A DNA stretch of 64,000 nt from Occallatibacter riparius. GTDB lineage: Bacteria; Acidobacteriota; Terriglobia; Terriglobales; Acidobacteriaceae. Shown in pieces: positions 51,008 through 60,517 of this stretch (the stretch's first letter is position 1; every line of letters starts with the position of its first letter). The notes under the pieces are model-generated. The model made no database searches. It worked only from the letters and a program-made list of their open reading frames with translations, and had not been told where the DNA came from. The DNA lies in the NCBI RefSeq assembly GCF_025264625.1, contig NZ_CP093313.1:434001-498000 (forward strand). The letters are read 5' to 3'. The position numbers and the translations under genes were made by a program.

Positions 51008-51118
51008 GGGACCAGCGTAGGTCCGGACCTCCGCAGACTGCAGCAGAAAAACGAATCGCCGATCGATGCCGTTCCCATTTTGGCGCGCGAAGAACAGCTT
51101 CCCGATTTGGACCGGGCC

Positions 51119-52504
51119 TCACGCGACGTAGGCGGTGGGGGCGCACTCGGGGTCGGGGAGAACGCGGCCGGGCAAGCGGAGTAGGTGGCTGATCTCTCTT
51201 GCGGGCATGGGCTTCGCGAACAGGTAGCCCTGCCCGTATCGGCAGCCCATCTGGCGGAGAAGTCGGTACTGGTCGCGCGTCTCGATGCCTTCGGCGACGA
51301 CATCCATGCCCAGCACGCGCGCGAGCTCGATGATAGTGCGAACGATCTGCAATGGCTGGTCGCCATCAGACATGCGGCCGACGAAGGAGCGGTCGATCTT
51401 GAGTACATCGAACGGGAAGGAATGCAGGTTCGACAGCGAGCTGTAGCCGGTGCCGAAGTCGTCCATCGAAAGAGAGATTCCCAGGGAGCGCAGGCCGCCG
51501 AGGACTTCGACGGCAGTTCCCATGTTGGGGATAAGACTCGACTCGGTCATCTCGAGACCGAGCTGGCGGCTGGAAGTTCCAGACTGCATGAGGAGCGTCT
51601 CTACGTGGTCGGCGAGTCCCTCGCGAAGGAACTGCCGCGCGGAAAGATTCACGCAGACGCGCAGGGAGCCGTGGCGCGGATCTTCTTCGCGCCAGACCTG
51701 GATCTGGTTGCAAGCCTCGGCGAGGCCCCAGTCGCCAATGGGCAGAATCATGCCACTTTCCTCGGCGGCCGGAATGAAGTCCATGGGAGAGACGAGTCCG
51801 CGGTCAGGATGATGCCAGCGAATGAGCGCTTCAAGGCCGACGATGCGGCGCGAGGCGAGGTCAACTTCAGGCTGGTAATGGAGCACGAATTCGCGGCGCT
51901 CGAGCGCGCGGCGCAGATCGGCACTACGTGGCCAGGCTTCAGTGTTCGGGCGGAAAGCCTGGACGTGGCGCGCCGGCTGACTCGCACAGATGCGACGCAG
52001 CCGCTGCAACTCAAGCTGAGCGGAAACCATCTCCGCCATGTTCTCGAGCGACTGGAGTTCGGAAGCCGTGAGGCTGCGATGCTCGTGTCTGTACAAGAGT
52101 GTGAGAGAGCCGAGGATCAGGCGTTCACTGGAGCGCACCGGGACGCTGGCTGCAAAGGCGAAGTTGCGGTCGTTCACCTGTTTCCAATGTCCGGCAGACC
52201 GCGCCCATTCATGCAGGCCGGGGACCTGGCACGGAGCGTCGCTGGCGAGAATCATTTCGAAAAGGGATCCCTGGCGGGGAATCTCGCGGAGTGCTTCGCC
52301 CCAGTGCGATTTCACCCAGTAGCGCGTCTCGTCAGCAAAGCCGATGAGAGCGGTGTCAGCATTGAAGTATTCGGCCGCGAGACGCGTAATGGCATCAAAC
52401 GCAGGATCGGGTGGGGTATCCAGAATTCCGGTGGCATCCAGAGCAGCCAGCCGCGCTCCTTCTTCCTCAAAGAACTGTTCGCTCAACCTGGTCTCTTCAA
52501 TCAT
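51119..52504 (-). CDS. GAF-EAL cyclic-di-GMP phosphodiesterase
   Basis: 461 residues from ATG 52504 (a TTG 57 bases upstream is also in frame). A GAF domain (~10-165, [20 protein letters not shown]) and an EAL domain (~195-440) with [11 protein letters not shown] (EAL), [30 protein letters not shown] and AEGIET, all key acidic residues present. It should hydrolyse c-di-GMP to pGpG in response to a signal bound by GAF. Cytoplasmic; single gene. A 277-bp gap (52562-52838) to its right holds nothing recognisable. Confidence 0.92.
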   Translation of the reverse strand: MIEETRLSEQFFEEEGARLAALDATGILDTPPDPAFDAITRLAAEYFNADTALIGFADETRYWVKSHWGEALREIPRQGSLFEMILASDAPCQVPGLHEWARSAGHWKQVNDRNFAFAASVPVRSSERLILGSLTLLYRHEHRSLTASELQSLENMAEMVSAQLELQRLRRICASQPARHVQAFRPNTEAWPRSADLRRALERREFVLHYQPEVDLASRRIVGLEALIRWHHPDRGLVSPMDFIPAAEESGMILPIGDWGLAEACNQIQVWREEDPRHGSLRVCVNLSARQFLREGLADHVETLLMQSGTSSRQLGLEMTESSLIPNMGTAVEVLGGLRSLGISLSMDDFGTGYSSLSNLHSFPFDVLKIDRSFVGRMSDGDQPLQIVRTIIELARVLGMDVVAEGIETRDQYRLLRQMGCRYGQGYLFAKPMPAREISHLLRLPGRVLPDPECAPTAYVA

Positions 52505-52838
52505 CAATCCCGGGCCCTTTAATGAGGCTCTAAGGTGAGCCTCACTCGCGAATAGCGACAAAATTCATGCACGCTCGGATAGGTTATCGGTGCTTGCGAT
52601 GAAGTCCGCTACGTTACGGTAGGCCAGCCGACCTTGGTAATGGAGGTTATTAGAAGACGAGTGCGAGTTGTCCTGTTTCGGGACGTCGTGCTGATTCGAT
52701 TCAGTGGCGTGAGCTCACACAGATTGCATCATCGGAATTGCAGGCAACCGTCCGGTTACAGACACCATCCGGTACCGCGTTGGTGCTAGCATCCGTTTTG
52801 ATCAGACGCTCGACTGCGCCGATCTTACTGGGGGATGC

Positions 52839-53039
52839 ATGAGGATTCCGGCGGTTCGGGAGCGCGTAGCGATCACAGGTTTACCGGGCTCATTTCTGGT
52901 AATGGCAGTGGATCGCGATCGCCAGGTTGCTGATCTTCTTCCTACGATCGGCGACCGGGTGCTCGAAGAGGATGTGCCGTTCGCGTCGATTCTGCCGATG
53001 CTGGACATCCGCGGCCGCCACAATTCGCAAGGCGATTAG
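52839..53039 (+). CDS. Small conserved-type protein, unknown
   Basis: 66 residues with GGGGG upstream. MRIPAVRERVAITGLPGSFL, VMAVDRDRQVADLLPT reads as a short SH3-like beta barrel. Small acidobacterial proteins of this pattern (RxxVxIxGxxGxFLVxxVDRxxxxADL) are remembered. Function unknown. It converges with the prolyl oligopeptidase gene 18 bp downstream. Confidence 0.55.
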   Translation: MRIPAVRERVAITGLPGSFLVMAVDRDRQVADLLPTIGDRVLEEDVPFASILPMLDIRGRHNSQGD

Positions 53040-53057
53040 AACTCCCCAACACAGTCT

Positions 53058-55193
53058 CTACTTCGCGTGTGCGCTTGCCTTCACGAGACCACTTTCGGTC
53101 CACAGGAAGGCAAGTTGGTCTGCATCGTCTTCGATCTGCTGCTCCACGCTGACGCCGTCAGAGTGGCCGCCCTTCACGCTGTAGTGCAGCAGAATGGGAC
53201 GGCCGCTGGTTGAAGCAGCCTGCATGAGCGGCGTCATCTTGCGCGCATGTAGCGGATCGACACGCGTGTCGTTGTCGCCAGTGAAGAACATGATGGCGGG
53301 GTAAGGCGTGCCCTGCTTCACGTTTTGATAGGGCGAGTACTTGAGCAGATAAGGAAACTGCTGTTCGTCGTCGGCCGAGCCGTACTCGGTGGTCCACTGC
53401 GGGCCCTGCTCGAACTTCTGGTAGCGCAGCATATCGAGCAGCGGATAGCCGCACCAGATGGCGGCGAAGAGCTCAGGGTGCTGCGTCATGGACGCGCCCA
53501 TGAGCAGGCCGCCGTTGGAACGGCCGGTGATGGCGAAGTGATCCGCTGACGTGTACTTCTTGTCGATGAGATATGTAGCTGCGGCGAACCAGTCGTCGAA
53601 GACATTCTGCTTTTTCTCGAACATCGCCTGCTCGTGCCACTTCTCACCGTACTCGCCGCCGCCACGCATGTTGGGCTGCGCGAACCATCCGCCTTGCAGC
53701 ATCCACCACGCCCACGCGGGGTTCCAGCGTGGGGCCATGCTGAGATTGAATCCGCCGTAGCCGGTCATCAGCAGGCGTTCGGAGCCGTCCTGCTTCAGGC
53801 CCTTCTTTCCGGCGATGAACATGGGGATGCGCGTGCCGTCTTTCGACTGATAGAAGACCTGCTTGAGATCGAATTGCGCGGTGTCGAAGGGGACCTTGGG
53901 CTGTGCGAACACTTCGCGCTTGCCGGTGGCTGTGTCGAGCCGGTAGAGCGTGGGCGGCTGGATGAACGACTCAAAGCTGAAGAAGCCGTACCGCTCGCCT
54001 GCGTGGCCCTGGATGGCGGATGCTGATCCCATGCCGTCGAAGTCAACTGTGCCGGCGGGCTTGCCAGCCAACGTGTAGGCGGAGATCTCGGTCTTCACGT
54101 CCTTCAGGCGCTTGACGTAAATTCTGCTGCCGACGATGGAGAAATCGTCGATAACATCAGCGCCTTCGGGAACGACCTTGGCCCAAACATCAGGCATGAT
54201 GCCGCCGAGATCGGCTTTGAGGATGCAGCCATTGGGTGCGTGATAGTCCGTCTTCACATACCAGCCGTTGCCCGCGTGAATGGCGGAGAAGCGGCTGTCG
54301 ATTCCCCACACGATGAGGTCAAACGGCGAGTCGGCCTTGGTGAGGTCGCGATAGACGATGTCGACCCGCTTGGCGGGAACGCCGCGGTTGATGGTGATGA
54401 CGAGATAGCGCCAGTCCTCGGTAACGCTGGCGGTGAACAGATCGATGGGCCCCAGTTGCTCGCCGCGAAATTCGTTGCCAAAGATCAGCGCGTCCTTTGA
54501 ATTGCGCGTGCCGATGAAGTGCTCGTACATCAGCGTGCCCTTGCGGGTCTGCTTGCAATAGAAGATGGCTTTGCCGTCGGGGGTGAAGCTCACGGATCGG
54601 TAAAGAGCAGAGGGCAGCTCATCTTCGAGCGTCTTCTTCGTTTTCACGTCGAGGATGTGCAGCACGGTCTCATCGGCGCCGCCGGCGCGCTCGCCATAGA
54701 CGATCATTGACGCGTCGCGTGAAACGGCCGAAAGTGTGAGCGATGTATTGGGATCGCGGCTGAGCTGCGCCGGATCGACGAGGCGCTCGTCCTTCGCGGT
54801 CCAGCTGCGGCGCACGTAGATGGATGCCTGGTCTTCGCCGGCGATGCGCTTGAGGAAGAAGTAATTGCCGTTGCGCTCGATGGGCAGCGACCAGCGCGAC
54901 ACATGCTCGAGGCCGTCGAGATCATCGAGAAGCTGCGTGCGGATCTTGGCCTGCTTCAAATACCGCTGTGTATAGACGTTCTGCTCGTCGATGAACTTTC
55001 GCGTTTCTGCGCTCTTCGCGTCTTCGAGCCAGCGGTAGTCGTCGGTGATTTTGGTGCCGAAGTAGTTGTCGATGACCGGCTGTTTTTCGACTTCAGGAGG
55101 GGGCGGCAGAGTAATGCCATCGCGGCCGTGAATGGCTTGGGCGTGAGTAAGAGTGGCGCAAAGAACAAGGCTGAGAACGAGAAGACGCCTCAT
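53058..55193 (-). CDS. Prolyl oligopeptidase family serine peptidase (S9)
   Basis: 711 residues from ATG 55193 (GGGGGATC upstream), chosen because it gives a clean signal peptide (LLVLSLVLCATLTHAQA). A beta-propeller domain (~60-420) is followed by the alpha/beta hydrolase domain: ITGRSNGGLLMGA (Ser ~555), GDNDTRVDP (Asp ~640), KGGHSDG (His ~675). It cleaves short peptides after proline, in the periplasm or outside. Typical length for the family. Confidence 0.94.
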   Translation of the reverse strand: MRRLLVLSLVLCATLTHAQAIHGRDGITLPPPPEVEKQPVIDNYFGTKITDDYRWLEDAKSAETRKFIDEQNVYTQRYLKQAKIRTQLLDDLDGLEHVSRWSLPIERNGNYFFLKRIAGEDQASIYVRRSWTAKDERLVDPAQLSRDPNTSLTLSAVSRDASMIVYGERAGGADETVLHILDVKTKKTLEDELPSALYRSVSFTPDGKAIFYCKQTRKGTLMYEHFIGTRNSKDALIFGNEFRGEQLGPIDLFTASVTEDWRYLVITINRGVPAKRVDIVYRDLTKADSPFDLIVWGIDSRFSAIHAGNGWYVKTDYHAPNGCILKADLGGIMPDVWAKVVPEGADVIDDFSIVGSRIYVKRLKDVKTEISAYTLAGKPAGTVDFDGMGSASAIQGHAGERYGFFSFESFIQPPTLYRLDTATGKREVFAQPKVPFDTAQFDLKQVFYQSKDGTRIPMFIAGKKGLKQDGSERLLMTGYGGFNLSMAPRWNPAWAWWMLQGGWFAQPNMRGGGEYGEKWHEQAMFEKKQNVFDDWFAAATYLIDKKYTSADHFAITGRSNGGLLMGASMTQHPELFAAIWCGYPLLDMLRYQKFEQGPQWTTEYGSADDEQQFPYLLKYSPYQNVKQGTPYPAIMFFTGDNDTRVDPLHARKMTPLMQAASTSGRPILLHYSVKGGHSDGVSVEQQIEDDADQLAFLWTESGLVKASAHAK

Positions 55194-55322
55194 GAGATCC
55201 CCCGCGGACAGGATACGCGACGATGTCACGAAAGGCTGCGTGATGTGCGAACAGCTGCAAAACGCACAAGCCCCGCATCAGCTTAAGCTGACGAGCGGGG
55301 CTCGGGTTTATCTGCTTACAGG

Positions 55323-55814
55323 CTAGGCGTGCGCTTTGGCAGGCTCGCTGGCCGAAGCAGCGGCGGGCTGGTTCTTGGCATCGGGCTTGCGAATGTCGAT
55401 GCCGCCCTTGAAGAACGCGCCGTCTTCAATGCTGATACGCGCCGCGGCTACATCGCCGGTGAGGGCGCCTTCGGCACGGATGTCCACGCGGTCAGTGGCG
55501 GTGACGTTGCCGCGCACCTTGCCGAGCACAACGACTTCGCGCGCGGTGATACTGGCGGCGACATGGCCGTTGCGTCCAACGGTGACGCGGTTGCCGTTCA
55601 AGTTCACGCTGCCCTCAACCTTGCCATCAATAAACAGCGATTCGGAGCCGGAGATTTCGCCCTTGATAAACAGGCCCTTGCTGATGGTGGCCTGGTCACC
55701 AGCGGTCACACCCGCGCTTCTGGCGGTTTCGACGGACGACGAGGGCGGAGCCGGGCGCACCGGCTCGGGCGGAGTGTTGGACACGGGCTGCTCGGGTTGG
55801 CTTGGTTTCCACAT
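55323..55814 (-). CDS. Bactofilin 1
   Basis: 163 residues from the MWKPS start; a TTG three codons upstream lies closer to the GGAAAGGAA site and may be used. Proline-rich flexible N-terminus, then the bactofilin right-handed beta-helix (~45-140: GLFIKGEISGSESLFIDGKV, EGSVNLNGNRVTVGRNGHVA, ITAREVVVLGKVRGNVTATD) and an Ala/Lys tail. Bactofilins polymerise without nucleotide and organise cell shape or envelope proteins. The second copy lies 229 bp upstream. Confidence 0.92.
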   Translation of the reverse strand: MWKPSQPEQPVSNTPPEPVRPAPPSSSVETARSAGVTAGDQATISKGLFIKGEISGSESLFIDGKVEGSVNLNGNRVTVGRNGHVAASITAREVVVLGKVRGNVTATDRVDIRAEGALTGDVAAARISIEDGAFFKGGIDIRKPDAKNQPAAASASEPAKAHA

Positions 55815-56042
55815 ACGATTCAAAAAGTTCCTTTCCTGGCCGCTCGGGGGGATTAACGTACAACAAACGGGGCGATAGAACCAAACGCGGCTGTGAGCAT
55901 TCTATTTAAGCCGTCTCCTTACGCGCATGCGGCTTCCAGTACTCGCCCGGACCAAGGCTGCAGACAAATTAATACTGCAATGGAATGATTCTCGCACACA
56001 AGAGGCTGCGGCGGCCCAGGGAGGGGCCGTGCGGAGACGTAT

Positions 56043-56603
56043 CTAAAGAGATAACTGGACTTCTACCGCTTCGGCCGGCTGAGCTTCCGCGGGAGCGTCA
56101 GCGGACGACGCTTCGGCGGTGGCGGGCTGGGCCGGCTTTTGGTCGCGCCGGATGTCAATGCCACCACGGAAGTAGGCGCCGTCTTCGATGCTGACGCGGG
56201 CGGTGCTCACATCGCCGGCCAGCGAGGCCTGGGCACGAAGGTCGACCCGGTCGCTGGCGAAAACACTGCCGGTGACCGAACCGAGGATCACGATTTCCCT
56301 CGCGGTGATGCAGGGACCCGGTTCTCCGCTTTTCGCCGCGATCACGTGGCCATTCTTGCCGATGGTGACGCGTTCGCCGGGAATGCTAATTGTGCCTTCG
56401 ACGGTGCAATCGATGAAAAGCGGATCGGTGCCAGAGATATGGCCTTTGACCACAATGCCCTTGTTCAAGCTGGTCTGGTCAGAACCGGCGAACGCGGCAC
56501 GCGGCCGCGCGTCAGCGGCCGGTAGAGGAGCAGCCGGGCGAACCGGTTCAGGGATGGGGACAAACGCTGGAACTGAAACGTTCTCTGGCTTCTGCTTCCA
56601 CAT
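56043..56603 (-). CDS. Bactofilin 2, with insertion in the beta-helix
   Basis: 186 residues from ATG 56603 (GGAAAG six bases upstream), beginning MWKQKPENVS like copy 1. The beta-helix core (GIVVKGHISGTDPLFIDCTV, EGTISIPGERVTIGKNGHVI) is aligned with copy 1, except for an insertion of about eight residues (KSGEPGPC) before ITAREIVILG. A C-terminal Glu/Ala/Pro tail follows. Tandem paralogue; the insertion adds a Cys-containing loop to one rung. Confidence 0.92.
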   Translation of the reverse strand: MWKQKPENVSVPAFVPIPEPVRPAAPLPAADARPRAAFAGSDQTSLNKGIVVKGHISGTDPLFIDCTVEGTISIPGERVTIGKNGHVIAAKSGEPGPCITAREIVILGSVTGSVFASDRVDLRAQASLAGDVSTARVSIEDGAYFRGGIDIRRDQKPAQPATAEASSADAPAEAQPAEAVEVQLSL

Positions 56604-56835
56604 GGGTCTTTCCTTTCGGGATATTCCGCAGAAACATTTCAACGGCAGGCGAATTGCCCGTTATGAGAAATCGTCAACGCGCGCACGGCTGTTCCCTTCA
56701 CCGGGGGCGTTGGTAGCGGGAATTTCGCAAACCAAGGCTTGGAGAGGATTCTCGCACACGGCTGATAGTTCTGCTAGTTACCTGCGCAGGTGCTCGTAGA
56801 GCCTGCGCGAATTTGCCGGCGCTGTGAGTTACTTG

Positions 56836-59310
56836 TCACTCCAGCGAGGCATCCCCTAAGTCATCGCCGATCGGCTGGCCGGGCGGCGTGGGCAGTTCGG
56901 CAGCGGGGGCGAACTTCTCCGGCTCGCGCAGGAAGCGATCGATCTCAGCCTGGCCTGCTGACCTGTGCGCGGTGAGATCGCCGGCCGCATTGGAACGCTG
57001 GGTTGCGAGCCAGTCCTTCAGCTCCACCGCCTTCGCTCGGGCGATCCCACGCGCCTCGGCCGAAGCCTGATTGTCCGCTGCGAGGCCAAGCAGATGATTG
57101 AGCACGATGTGTTCAACTGTGATCTGAGTCTGCGCCGCGAGGCTATTCTGGCGCGGTGATTTCCATGTTGCTGAGAGAACCGCGTCGAGCACTTCTTCCA
57201 AGCCAGGCTGGCTTTCGTCGCGCGCGTGATCCTCTATCAGCCGCGAAGCGCGTGCTGGGTTGAAGAGGAGCGAGCTCGTCAAGTTCGTAGCGGCTTCCAC
57301 AGGTCCCGTTGCATCGAAGGTCAATCCGGTGTGAGCGCCGAAGGACTCGCGCGTGCGGGGATACTCCGGCGGGCGCGGCGGAAAGATCTTCAGCAACGAC
57401 TCAGGTACAGTGAGGTTCTCAGGCGAAAGCGTTTGGAGCACGGCCTTGAGCGCGTCGCGCTGCTGATCGGGCGGAAGGAGTTCGGTGACCATGCCGCCAT
57501 CGCCGCGCACGGCATACCGATAATTGAGCCCGCCAATCGACTTGGCCGCGGCTTCAGTCTGATAGCGGTGCAGCAGGTAGAGCGGGACGAAGGTGTCTTC
57601 AAGTTGCGCCATGGGAGTGCCGGGACGAATAGCGTCTTCGCTGAAGCGCGCCAGCGCCGCTTTGCGAACCTGCAGGATGCGCGTGAGTTCCGCGGGTGCG
57701 GATCCGCCGTTATCCCAGAGATGCGCGTAAGGGTGCGCGCTGCCGAGCGGGCGTGCATCTTCATCGGTCATATAGCGCAGGCCGGCGGCTTCGTCGTCGC
57801 GCAGGAGTTTGTCGAGCGCGGCGTGTTCATCGGCGCCCGGCGCGAACTGCGTGTAGCCATACTTGATGGCGGCCATATCCCACGCGCCGATTCCGGTTGC
57901 GTAGGCATGCGACAGTTCAGGCCGGCCGCTGGCGTCGAGCGTGATCAACGGGTGCGGATAGTCCATCACCGATGTGCCCTGCGCGATGGAAGACGCCGCG
58001 AAGTTATGCATCAGCCCCAGCGTGTGGCCTACCTCGTGCGCGGCGAGTTGCCGTGTGCGCGCCAGCACCATCGCTTCCATGTCTTTGGGGATCGGCTTGC
58101 CGTCGATGTAGGGTGCGAGAAGCGCCTCGGCAATCAGGTAATCCTGGCGCGAGCGCAGGCTGCCCAGAGTGACCTGGCCCTTGATGATCTCGCCGGTGCG
58201 CGGGTCGGTGACCGCCTCGCCATAGCTCCAGCCGCGCGTGTAGCGGTGCACCCACTGGATCATGTTGTAGCGGATGTCCATGGGGTCAGCGCCCTCGGGG
58301 AGCACTTCGACTTTGAAAGCGTTCTTGAAGCCCGCCGCTTCGAATGCCTGCGCCCACCAGTTCGCGCCTTCCACGAGTGCCGAGCGGATAGGTTCGGGTG
58401 CGCCGCGATCGACGTAATAGATGATGGGCTTCACGGGCTCGCTGATTGCGGCGTTGGGGTCCTTCTTTTCGAGGCGATGGCGCGCGATGAAGCGCTGATC
58501 GAGCGGCTCGCCGACAGGCACGGAATAATCGCGGTAGCTGACGCCGAAGTATCCTGCGCGCGGATCGAAGCGGCGTGGCTTGTATCCGGCATCGGGCAAC
58601 TCGATCATCGACGTGTGCTCGCGGATGGTGATGGCGTGCGGATCGGGCGTGACCTCGGCTACATGCTCGCCCTTCGGCAAGCCTTCGGATGCGAACGTCA
58701 GCATGGCTTCAACTTCGGTGTTCTTCGGGAATGCTTTCGTGTTTTCAAGCGCGATGGCGCTTCGGCTGGGGTCGAGACGATACGCGCCCTGGCCTGTGGC
58801 CCGTAGCGATTCGGCTACGCCATGGGCATCGCGGAGAAAGAAGTTTGTAGCGTCCACCAGCACGCGGCCGTTCTCTTCCGCTTCGACTGTGAATCCCCAC
58901 AGCACCGACTCGGCAAAGGACTGCGTCACCGCCATGCGCTCGTCGGGATCGGTTGCCGAAGAACGGAAGTCCAGGTTGGGCTCGATCAGCAGGACTTTGC
59001 CGCCGACGCGGGAGAAATGCACCACGTGGCCGCGGCCGAGTTGTCCGCGATCGAGGCCGATGTCGTTGGAGCCCATGCCGTGCGGCAATTGATCGAGCAG
59101 AAGGAAATCCTGGTCGAAGCGCGGAATCTCAAGGTAGAGCTTGCCTGCTTTCGCCTCCCAATCGAGCGGAAAGAGGCCGTCCTTGCGCTCCATGCCGGCA
59201 ATCTTTTGACTCAGGCTCTGAGTAGCGTCGGCGGCATGCGCATGGGGCGCGGAGGCGACGGCGGACGCAACTGCGGCAGCGGCGAACAGGACACGAACGA
59301 ATCGGCTCAT
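56836..59310 (-). CDS. Zinc-dependent metalloprotease (DUF5117/DUF4953)
   Basis: 824 residues, minus strand. Signal peptide (1-26). The N-terminal half is the DUF5117 region (KDGLFPLDWEAKAGKLYLEI, FDQDFLLLDQLPHGMGSNDI). The metzincin zinc site is HEVGHTLGLMHN at ~residue 425, with Glu as catalyst, followed by a Met-turn-like SVMDYPHP. A large exported protease family frequent in Acidobacteriota and Bacteroidota. Lone gene; its upstream gap separates it from the phosphatase gene. Confidence 0.93.
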   Translation of the reverse strand: MSRFVRVLFAAAAVASAVASAPHAHAADATQSLSQKIAGMERKDGLFPLDWEAKAGKLYLEIPRFDQDFLLLDQLPHGMGSNDIGLDRGQLGRGHVVHFSRVGGKVLLIEPNLDFRSSATDPDERMAVTQSFAESVLWGFTVEAEENGRVLVDATNFFLRDAHGVAESLRATGQGAYRLDPSRSAIALENTKAFPKNTEVEAMLTFASEGLPKGEHVAEVTPDPHAITIREHTSMIELPDAGYKPRRFDPRAGYFGVSYRDYSVPVGEPLDQRFIARHRLEKKDPNAAISEPVKPIIYYVDRGAPEPIRSALVEGANWWAQAFEAAGFKNAFKVEVLPEGADPMDIRYNMIQWVHRYTRGWSYGEAVTDPRTGEIIKGQVTLGSLRSRQDYLIAEALLAPYIDGKPIPKDMEAMVLARTRQLAAHEVGHTLGLMHNFAASSIAQGTSVMDYPHPLITLDASGRPELSHAYATGIGAWDMAAIKYGYTQFAPGADEHAALDKLLRDDEAAGLRYMTDEDARPLGSAHPYAHLWDNGGSAPAELTRILQVRKAALARFSEDAIRPGTPMAQLEDTFVPLYLLHRYQTEAAAKSIGGLNYRYAVRGDGGMVTELLPPDQQRDALKAVLQTLSPENLTVPESLLKIFPPRPPEYPRTRESFGAHTGLTFDATGPVEAATNLTSSLLFNPARASRLIEDHARDESQPGLEEVLDAVLSATWKSPRQNSLAAQTQITVEHIVLNHLLGLAADNQASAEARGIARAKAVELKDWLATQRSNAAGDLTAHRSAGQAEIDRFLREPEKFAPAAELPTPPGQPIGDDLGDASLE

Positions 59311-59456
59311 GAACGAAACCTCGGGGAGACTCTAACTGGTGACGGATTCAAGCTGCGCTTGATAGGTATATACAGGATGAGGGGCCGGAGATCGAAACAC
59401 TCTGTGGCTGCGGGTCACCGCCTCGATGATGAAAGCACTCCTGAGGGGACAAAGAC

Positions 59457-59945
59457 TTGCACGAAATCTTTTGGATTCAGGACTCACCTGAGCTCAGGCT
59501 CGCGATCGTGATGCGTCCGCGAGGAGAAGATTGGCTCGAAAGCGAGTTGCGGCACATGAGGGAAAACGGCATCGAGACGCTCGTCTCCATGCTTGAGCCG
59601 TTTGAAGCGCGATGGCTCGGTTTGGACGCCGAGGAGAGCACCGCACGGCAAGTCGGCCTTGAGTTCCTCTCCTATCCAATACCCGACACGTATGTGCCGG
59701 CTGACGTGCCCGGTTTTCGCGCGTTTGCCACGGATCTGGCCAGACGGCTGAAAGCGGGAGAAGTTATCGGATTCCATTGCCGCGGATGCATTGGTCGAGC
59801 CACGATCGCATCCGCATGCGCGCTCATTCATCTCGGGTGGAGTGCGCAAAAAGCTCTCCATGCCATCCGCAAGGCGCGCGGCGTCTGGGTGCCAGATACG
59901 CCCGAGCAGGAGGCTTGGATACTCGCTTACCAGGCGCAATCATGA
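59457..59945 (+). CDS. Protein tyrosine/dual-specificity phosphatase-like
   Basis: 162 residues from a TTG. The P-loop reads GFHCRGCIGRATIAS (HC-x5-R, ~residues 107-114), and WLESELRHMRENGIETLVSM is the typical early helix. It contains YPIPDTYVP, the Asp-bearing loop. Cysteine phosphatase acting on phosphotyrosine, phosphoinositide or another phosphate. ATGA overlap with the next gene. Confidence 0.82.
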   Translation: MHEIFWIQDSPELRLAIVMRPRGEDWLESELRHMRENGIETLVSMLEPFEARWLGLDAEESTARQVGLEFLSYPIPDTYVPADVPGFRAFATDLARRLKAGEVIGFHCRGCIGRATIASACALIHLGWSAQKALHAIRKARGVWVPDTPEQEAWILAYQAQS

Positions 59946-60517
59946 CCATGCCGACCGTCAATCTAAGCTTCCCGCATGCATGGCGAGCAGAGATTCTTGC
60001 AGCGCGGCCGATGATTCTGCCGACTCGCCACTACGTTTATCCGCAGGCCGTGGAGGAAGTGGAACGCGGCGCGCTGGAGATCGAGGTGCGAACCGCGGCC
60101 GACGCGGTTCAGCCGTTCCTGGCCACATGCGCACTGGGCTTTCGCGATCCCATCACGCCGACCGGTATCTGGTCGGCGCCCAATGAGCATGAGCTGTGCG
60201 CGGTCTCCGGTGGCTACGCGTACATCATCGACACGACGCAGCCGGAGCAGTTCACCATGATCCACTACAGGCCGGTGCTGCAGGTGCTGCCTGCGGTCGA
60301 ATCCGGTTTGCTGCTGTTTGTCGGCAATCGCACGATTCTTGCATGGGGACGCGACGGGCAAGCGTGGGAGTCGCCCAAGCTCTCCGACGAGGGCATGACG
60401 ATTGAGGAGATCAGCGGCGCGGTGTTGCATGGCCTCGGCTGGGACATGTTCACCGATCGAGAGGTGCCGTTCTCACTCGATCTCGAGATGGGCAGCGTCG
60501 TTCGGCAGCCTCGATAG
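59942..60517 (+). CDS. Protein of unknown function, coupled to phosphatase
   Basis: 191 residues from ATG 59942 (ATGA overlap). A mainly beta protein (VERGALEIEVRTAADAVQPF, YAYIIDTTQPEQFTMIHY, GLLLFVGNRTILAWGRDGQ). No family recognised. The 3' end overlaps the converging glycosyltransferase gene by 45 bp. Probably works with the phosphatase because of the coupling. Confidence 0.65.
   Translation: MTMPTVNLSFPHAWRAEILAARPMILPTRHYVYPQAVEEVERGALEIEVRTAADAVQPFLATCALGFRDPITPTGIWSAPNEHELCAVSGGYAYIIDTTQPEQFTMIHYRPVLQVLPAVESGLLLFVGNRTILAWGRDGQAWESPKLSDEGMTIEEISGAVLHGLGWDMFTDREVPFSLDLEMGSVVRQPR

Noticed and set aside
57226-58806. 526-residue plus-strand ORF
   Set aside because: Antisense to the DUF5117 metalloprotease, whose zinc motif is clear on the other strand.
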